Assembly: GCA_902795625.1 (NCBI GenBank)
Contig: CADBLW010000055.1
Location: forward strand, 1 to 10,016
DNA from: an uncultured Lachnospiraceae bacterium
GTDB taxonomy: Bacteria; Bacillota; Clostridia; Lachnospirales; Lachnospiraceae
DNA length: 10,016 bases
Direction of reading: 5' to 3'
The translations under genes and the position numbers were made by a program. The notes beneath the pieces are model-generated. The model was not told the DNA's origin. It worked only from the letters and a program-made list of their open reading frames with translations, and searched no databases. Shown here piece after piece: positions 6,533-10,016 of the stretch (within the stretch, counting starts at the first letter, position 1; each line of letters starts with the position of its first letter).

Positions 6533-7225
6533 ATGAAACATGGAAAGAAATACATGGACGCTGCCAAGAACATCGACCGTACCGCTCTCTATGAGACCGC
6601 GGCTGCGGTTGAGCTGGTAAAGCAGTCCGCTACCGCAAAATTTGACGAGACCGTAGAAGCTCATATCCGTCTCGGTGTAGACGGTCGTCACGCAGACCAG
6701 CAGGTCCGTGGCGCTGTCGTTCTTCCTCACGGAACCGGCAAGACCGTTCGCGTACTCGTTTTCGCGAAGGGACCGAAGATTGACGAAGCACTTGCTGCAG
6801 GCGCTGATTACGCAGGCGGTGAGGAGCTTGTTCCGCGTATCCAGAAGGACGGCTGGTTCGAGTTCGACGTAGTAGTCGCTACTCCGGACATGATGGGCGT
6901 TGTCGGTAAGTTGGGTCGTGTGCTTGGACCGAAGGGCTTAATGCCGAACCCGAAGGCAGGCACCGTCACGATGGATGTAACCAAGGCTGTGAACGATATC
7001 AAAGCCGGTAAGGTTGAGTACCGTCTGGACAAGACGAACATCATCCATGTACCGGTTGGCAAGGTTTCCTTTACTGCAGAGCAGCTGAAGGACAATTTCG
7101 AAACTCTCATGGGCGCGATCGTAAAGGCTAAGCCGGCAGCGGCTAAGGGCCAGTACCTGAGAAGCGTCACCATCAGTTCCACGATGGGCCCCGGCATCAA
7201 GTTGAACCCTGTACAGTTCAGCTGA
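6533..7225 (+). CDS. rplA: 50S ribosomal protein L1
   Basis: This is a 230-residue protein of full family length. It begins [15 protein letters not shown] and carries the L1 signature [18 protein letters not shown] (128-145). The C-terminal half includes [20 protein letters not shown], and the end [10 protein letters not shown] is typical. L1 forms the mobile L1 stalk at the ribosomal E site and represses translation of its own mRNA in many bacteria, which agrees with the two L1-like sites in this operon. AGGAGG lies about 8 nt before the ATG. The gene ends with tandem stops TGA TAG and is followed 60 nt later by a terminator, so the operon ends here and does not run into rplJ. Confidence 0.98.
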   Translation: MKHGKKYMDAAKNIDRTALYETAAAVELVKQSATAKFDETVEAHIRLGVDGRHADQQVRGAVVLPHGTGKTVRVLVFAKGPKIDEALAAGADYAGGEELVPRIQKDGWFEFDVVVATPDMMGVVGKLGRVLGPKGLMPNPKAGTVTMDVTKAVNDIKAGKVEYRLDKTNIIHVPVGKVSFTAEQLKDNFETLMGAIVKAKPAAAKGQYLRSVTISSTMGPGIKLNPVQFS

Positions 7226-7284
7226 TAGAGGATTTACCGATACGTCGGCAATTCCTTACACATAACCTCACACCATAGCAACTC

Positions 7285-7313
7285 AGCGGCTCCGGTCTTC
7301 CGGGGCCGCTTTT
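7285..7313 (+). terminator. Intrinsic terminator after rplA
   Basis: An 11-bp GC-rich stem (7285-7295 with 7300-7310, one G-U pair) with a TCTT loop is followed by a short T-run. The tail is brief (TTTT then G), but the stem is strong. The 60 nt between the rplA stop and the stem hold nothing that I recognise. Confidence 0.8.
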
Positions 7314-7326
7314 GTGCGCTAAGCGA

Positions 7327-7380
7327 GAGCAATCCCTCCGTCGGGCTTTGCTCACGAGGTTGGTGGGGTTTGCCTTTTTT
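7327..7380 (+). repeat. Second hairpin region with downstream T6 before the ABC promoter
   Basis: GAGCAA (7327-7332) pairs with TTGCTC (7348-7353), with an inner CCC/GGG stem (7334-7336 with 7343-7345). Alternatively 7329-7336 pairs with 7366-7373 (seven of eight positions), placing a T6 run (7375-7380) directly 3', as in a terminator. It may be a backup terminator or a dispersed intergenic palindrome. Confidence 0.4.
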
Positions 7381-7398
7381 CTTCATATAGGGTATAAT
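7370..7398 (+). promoter_or_regulatory. Sigma-A-type promoter of the ABC transporter pair
   Basis: TTGCCT (7370-7375), a 17-nt spacer and a perfect TATAAT (7393-7398) lie 32 nt before the ATPase start codon. Transcription would begin near 7404. No regulator gene of the GntR/YtrA kind is seen beside it. Confidence 0.8.
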
Positions 7399-7429
7399 AA
7401 TAGGACCATGATGCAAAGGGGGTGTAGAC

Positions 7430-8317
7430 ATGATCACGGTAAATTGTCTCTCACATTGGTTTGGGGACAAGCAGGTTCTGGATAATCTGAGCCTGACGGT
7501 GAGAGACGGAGAAATTCTGGGGCTGATCGGCGTCAACGGCGCCGGCAAATCAACATTCTTGCGGCTGATCTCCGGAGTGATGACGCCGACCGAGGGTGAC
7601 GTCTGGTACGACGGACTGCCGATCTCCAAGGGGGAGACGAGAAAGAATATGTTCTTCCTTCCGGACGATCCGTTCTATGAGGTCGGAATGAACTGCAGGG
7701 ATCTGTTTAATTTGTATCAGACGTTCTATCCGGGCATTCAGCGGGACGTGTTTGATGATCTGATCGGGTTTGCGGGGCTGCCGTCGCGCAAGCCGCTTTC
7801 CTCGTTCTCAAAGGGCATGCGGAGGCAGGCATTTTCCGCAATTGCTTTTGCCATCGCGCCGAAATACCTGTTACTGGACGAGGCGTTTGACGGACTGGAT
7901 CCGCTCGCTCGTGAGCGGTTCAAGGGTATGGTGCGGGAGCAGGCGAACCGCGGCTGCACCATCATCATCTCCAGCCATGCGTTGAAGGAGCTGGACGGTT
8001 TCTGTGACAACTACCTGGTCCTCTCTGACAAGAGGTTTATCTCGCCGGATCATGTTGCCGCGAAGATCAGTTCGCTTGTTAAGTTCCAGGTGGTGTTTGA
8101 GACCGAGCCGACGAAGGTCATGTTTGAGGCGCTGAAGCTCCGCCACTATCAGCAGAACGGGCGTGTTGTCACGCTGATCGCGGAAGGGGACGAGCAGATC
8201 ATACGGAAGCGGATCGATGCGCTGCAGCCGATCCTCGTTGACCGTCTCGAGATCGAGCCGGGTGAAATCCTCATCGACACGATGGAAGAGCTGACGAGGG
8301 GAGGTGGTTCCCTGTGA
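7430..8317 (+). CDS. ABC transporter ATP-binding protein (BcrA/YtrB-like)
   Basis: This is a 295-residue protein. Walker A is GVNGAGKST (34-42), the signature is SFSKGMRRQ in place of LSGGQ, Walker B is YLLLDEAFDGLD, and the H-loop is SSHAL. The region where the Q-loop glutamine normally sits reads FFLPDDPFYE, with Asp apparently replacing Gln. A C-terminal accessory region of about 90 residues follows the nucleotide-binding domain. This layout fits single-domain exporter ATPases of the BcrA/YtrB group, used with ABC-2-type permeases. The substrate cannot be told from the sequence. The ATG follows AGGGGGTG with good spacing. The permease start overlaps its stop codon by 4 nt (GTGA), so the two are translationally coupled partners. 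It is driven by its own promoter and is not part of the usual rplA-rplJ layout. Confidence 0.93.
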   Translation: MITVNCLSHWFGDKQVLDNLSLTVRDGEILGLIGVNGAGKSTFLRLISGVMTPTEGDVWYDGLPISKGETRKNMFFLPDDPFYEVGMNCRDLFNLYQTFYPGIQRDVFDDLIGFAGLPSRKPLSSFSKGMRRQAFSAIAFAIAPKYLLLDEAFDGLDPLARERFKGMVREQANRGCTIIISSHALKELDGFCDNYLVLSDKRFISPDHVAAKISSLVKFQVVFETEPTKVMFEALKLRHYQQNGRVVTLIAEGDEQIIRKRIDALQPILVDRLEIEPGEILIDTMEELTRGGGSL

Positions 8318-9330
8318 GTATAGAGATGCGGTATTTCAAGTATCACTTCTGGGAAACACGGATCCGGCTGGTTATCTTGTGCGTCCTCTCGGTGCTTTAT
8401 TTTTCGAATATGGCTGATTACAGTGATGGAATTTTAGCGGTTGACTATATGGTGTACGCGGGGTTCGTTTTGGCTGTGTTCGTTCCGATCCGGGAATTTC
8501 AGATGTTCAACACCCGGCGGAACCTGGACACATGGTTCTCGATGCCGATCGACCGTTGGAAAATGGCGCTGGTGCACCTGCTGAACGGCGCTCTGCACAT
8601 CGCCCTTACCCTCCTGACCGGCATGCTCTTCGTGGCGCTGCATGTGTCGACGAGCGCCGCTTACTACAACCTGTTCCAGCTCGTCGCGTATTACCTCATC
8701 ATGCTGGCGCTCACGCTGCTGGCATACGGCTTCTTCTGCTTTGTGTTTACGCAGGCTAATTCGACGACGGACGGTACCCTGTTCATCATCAACTATCTGT
8801 TCCTCCCGACCGTGTTCTACGTTTTTATGGACCAGTACTTCGAAAACACGCCGAGAGTTTTCTACGGTATTGTTACGTTGATGGGGACGACATCCCGGGG
8901 GCTCCAATCGGTCTTCTGGGGAGACGGCCGCTTTTCGAATTCCTTTTGGACTGCGGAATTCGGTACGGGCAGTGGCAGTGAGCTGTTCATTGTAAATCTC
9001 GTGCTGAATGTTCTGATCTGTGGTGCGGCAACGGTGTTTATGCTCCGTCTGTTCAACCGGAAGCACACGGAGAAGGTTGAAGATGTCTCAGATTCCTGGT
9101 TCGGTTTTCGCACGCTGATCCCGGTCATGGCAGTGTTGACGATCACCTCGCCGAGCGGTCTTGCGGCGTACACGTTCCGGATTGTCTTTATCTACGTCGC
9201 GTATGTCATTTATCGCAAGGGCGTTCACCTGAAGCGTTCGGACTATTGCGTGATCGCTGTCTATGCGGCGCTGTTGTTGATGATGGCATGTGTGTCGCCG
9301 GCGGATTCAAGCTTTTCGTGGCTGCTTTAG
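8314..9330 (+). CDS. ABC-2-like transporter permease
   Basis: This is a 338-residue, strongly hydrophobic protein with about eight likely membrane segments. These include residues around LVILCVLSVLYF, MVYAGFVLAVFV, LHIALTLLTGMLFVAL, YYLIMLALTLLAYGFFCFVF, LFIINYLFLPTVFYVF and LNVLICGAATVFML, and two near the C-terminus. A stretch reading TRRNLDTWFSMPIDRWKMAL, between the second and third helices, resembles the SLPI-R motif of ABC-2 permeases paired with YtrB-like ATPases in Bacillota. The GTG start at 8314 overlaps the ATPase stop and has GGAGGTGG about 8 nt upstream; an ATG at 8326 is a weaker alternative. The cargo is unknown. No convincing terminator follows, and the rplJ promoter begins only 21 nt after the stop, so some transcripts may enter the L10 leader. 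Confidence 0.85.
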   Translation: MSIEMRYFKYHFWETRIRLVILCVLSVLYFSNMADYSDGILAVDYMVYAGFVLAVFVPIREFQMFNTRRNLDTWFSMPIDRWKMALVHLLNGALHIALTLLTGMLFVALHVSTSAAYYNLFQLVAYYLIMLALTLLAYGFFCFVFTQANSTTDGTLFIINYLFLPTVFYVFMDQYFENTPRVFYGIVTLMGTTSRGLQSVFWGDGRFSNSFWTAEFGTGSGSELFIVNLVLNVLICGAATVFMLRLFNRKHTEKVEDVSDSWFGFRTLIPVMAVLTITSPSGLAAYTFRIVFIYVAYVIYRKGVHLKRSDYCVIAVYAALLLMMACVSPADSSFSWLL

Positions 9331-9350
9331 TTCGAAAATAAATTTTTCAC

Positions 9351-9380
9351 TTGACAGAGAAGTATATTATGTGGTATAAG
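9351..9380 (+). promoter_or_regulatory. Sigma-A-type promoter of the rplJ operon
   Basis: A perfect -35 TTGACA (9351-9356) and TATAAG (9375-9380) are separated by 18 nt. Transcription would start near 9387, immediately before the L10 leader RNA. An AT-rich stretch just upstream (9332-9349) could serve as an UP element. Confidence 0.85.
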
Positions 9381-9388
9381 AGTATTCG

Positions 9389-9451
9389 ACTGCCGAAGAC
9401 AGCAGGTACCGATACGGTGTAAGAGGAACTTTGGTTCCGCGCCTGCCGAGG
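9389..9451 (+). ncRNA. Ribosomal protein L10 leader RNA
   Basis: The conserved core CTGCCGAAGACAGCAGGT (9390-9407) and its partner CCTGCCGAGG (9442-9451) are present. GCAGG (9402-9406) pairs with CCTGC (9442-9446) and encloses two small hairpins: ACCG/CGGT (9408-9418) and GGAAC/GTTCC (9425-9438). This matches the known L10 leader family, to which L10 or the L10-L12 complex binds to repress the rplJL operon. Its position, between a promoter and rplJ, is as expected. Confidence 0.92.
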
Positions 9452-9455
9452 ATAT

Positions 9456-9514
9456 GTCAGCTCATTTGAAATGATTTCATGTGCTGAGATTCCGTTCGGA
9501 TCTCAGCACTTTTT
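9456..9514 (+). terminator. rplJ leader attenuator with competing antiterminator-like hairpin
   Basis: GTGCTGAGAT-CCG (9481-9494, one bulged T) pairs with CGGATCTCAGCAC (9497-9509), followed by a T5 run (9510-9514), forming an intrinsic terminator inside the leader. TCAGCTCAT (9457-9465) can instead pair with ATGTGCTGA (9479-9487), one mismatch, which would sequester the terminator's 5' arm. The terminator lies 53 nt before the rplJ start, so it can only be useful as an attenuator, most simply controlled by L10 binding to the adjacent leader. Confidence 0.85.
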
Positions 9515-9567
9515 AATATTCAAGTGCGCGGGCAATCGGCGTTAAACTGATAAAGGAGGTAATTCCC

Positions 9568-10016
9568 ATGGCAAAGGTTGAGTTGAAGCAGCCGATCATC
9601 GAGGAGATCGCGAAGAATGTGGAAGCCGCTAAGGCAGTGGTTCTCGTGGATTACCGCGGATTGACGGTGGAGCAGGATACCAAGCTTCGCAAGTCCTTGA
9701 GAGAGAACGGCGTTGTATACAAGGTATACAAGAACACCTACCTCAAGAGAGTTTTTGCCGGCACGGTTTACGAGGAGCTTTCCAAGCACCTTGACGGACC
9801 GACCGCAGTTGCATTCGGCGTTGACGATGCGACCGCACCCGCAAGACTTCTTGCAGACGCAATGAAGACGGCGGACAAGCTCGAGTTCAAGGGCGGCGTT
9901 GTAGACGGAACGTACTATGACGCTCAGGGTTGCCAGGTTGTTGCTACGATCCCGTCGAGAGAGGTGCTTATTTCCAAGCTTCTTGGAAGTCTGCAGTCCC
10001 CGATCGCGAACATCGC
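9568..10016 (+). CDS. rplJ: 50S ribosomal protein L10 (3' truncated)
   Basis: The first 149 residues are in the window; the frame stays open to the edge. L10 proteins usually have about 165-175 residues, so only the C-terminal tail is missing. It starts MAKVELKQPIIEEIAKNV, with the L10 motifs VVLVDYRGLTV, YKVYKNTYLKR and LDGPTAVAFG, and a C-terminal part running into the helix that holds L7/L12 dimers. L10 is the base of the L7/L12 stalk and, in the L10(L12) complex, represses its own mRNA. AAAGGAGGT lies about 8 nt before the ATG. rplL would be expected next, outside the window. Confidence 0.97.
   Translation, partial: MAKVELKQPIIEEIAKNVEAAKAVVLVDYRGLTVEQDTKLRKSLRENGVVYKVYKNTYLKRVFAGTVYEELSKHLDGPTAVAFGVDDATAPARLLADAMKTADKLEFKGGVVDGTYYDAQGCQVVATIPSREVLISKLLGSLQSPIANI

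Noticed and set aside
7430..9330. Mobile element carrying the ABC transporter
   Set aside because: No transposase, integrase, terminal inverted repeats or target duplications were found at the borders. An insertion may have happened, but no element is visible.

Overview
The window looks like a piece of a Clostridia-type Bacillota chromosome. A Lachnospiraceae-like organism is my best guess, with medium certainty. The reasons are the rpmG-secE-nusG-rplK-rplA order, a short zinc-ribbon L33, a single-helix 66-residue SecE, strong GGAGG ribosome binding sites, TTGACA/TATAAT promoters and moderately high GC. No tRNA, rRNA, CRISPR array or transposase gene was seen. Every gene is on the + strand.

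Region 1 (1-4731) is an envelope-associated trio: the 3' part of a MoxR-family AAA+ ATPase gene, a DUF58 membrane protein gene and a large membrane-anchored transglutaminase-like protein gene. It is closed by an intrinsic terminator. This trio is widely conserved in bacteria. MoxR ATPases are thought to act as chaperones or regulators of partner proteins, but the physiological role of the trio is not settled.

Region 2 (4746-7313) is a translation/transcription/secretion operon: rpmG (L33), secE, nusG, rplK (L11), rplA (L1). A sigma-A promoter precedes a leader of about 250 nt. That leader holds a quasi-symmetric, roughly 105-bp palindromic element and a further AT-rich hairpin. Matching RNA structures that resemble the known L1 mRNA-binding site sit before both rplK and rplA, so L1 probably regulates its own operon at two places. 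A terminator follows rplA.

Region 3 (7327-9330) is a two-gene ABC exporter with its own perfect -10 promoter. It comprises an ATPase of the BcrA/YtrB type and an ABC-2-like permease, with a 4-nt overlap. The pair separates rplA from rplJ, which are normally neighbours.

Region 4 (9351-10016) is a second ribosomal promoter, a clear L10 leader RNA with a downstream terminator and a competing antiterminator-like hairpin, and the start of rplJ (L10), cut by the window edge.

The most interesting points are the large symmetric element in the rpmG leader, the paired L1-site mimics, and the ABC transporter placed between two autoregulated ribosomal units. I found no clearly new multi-gene system.
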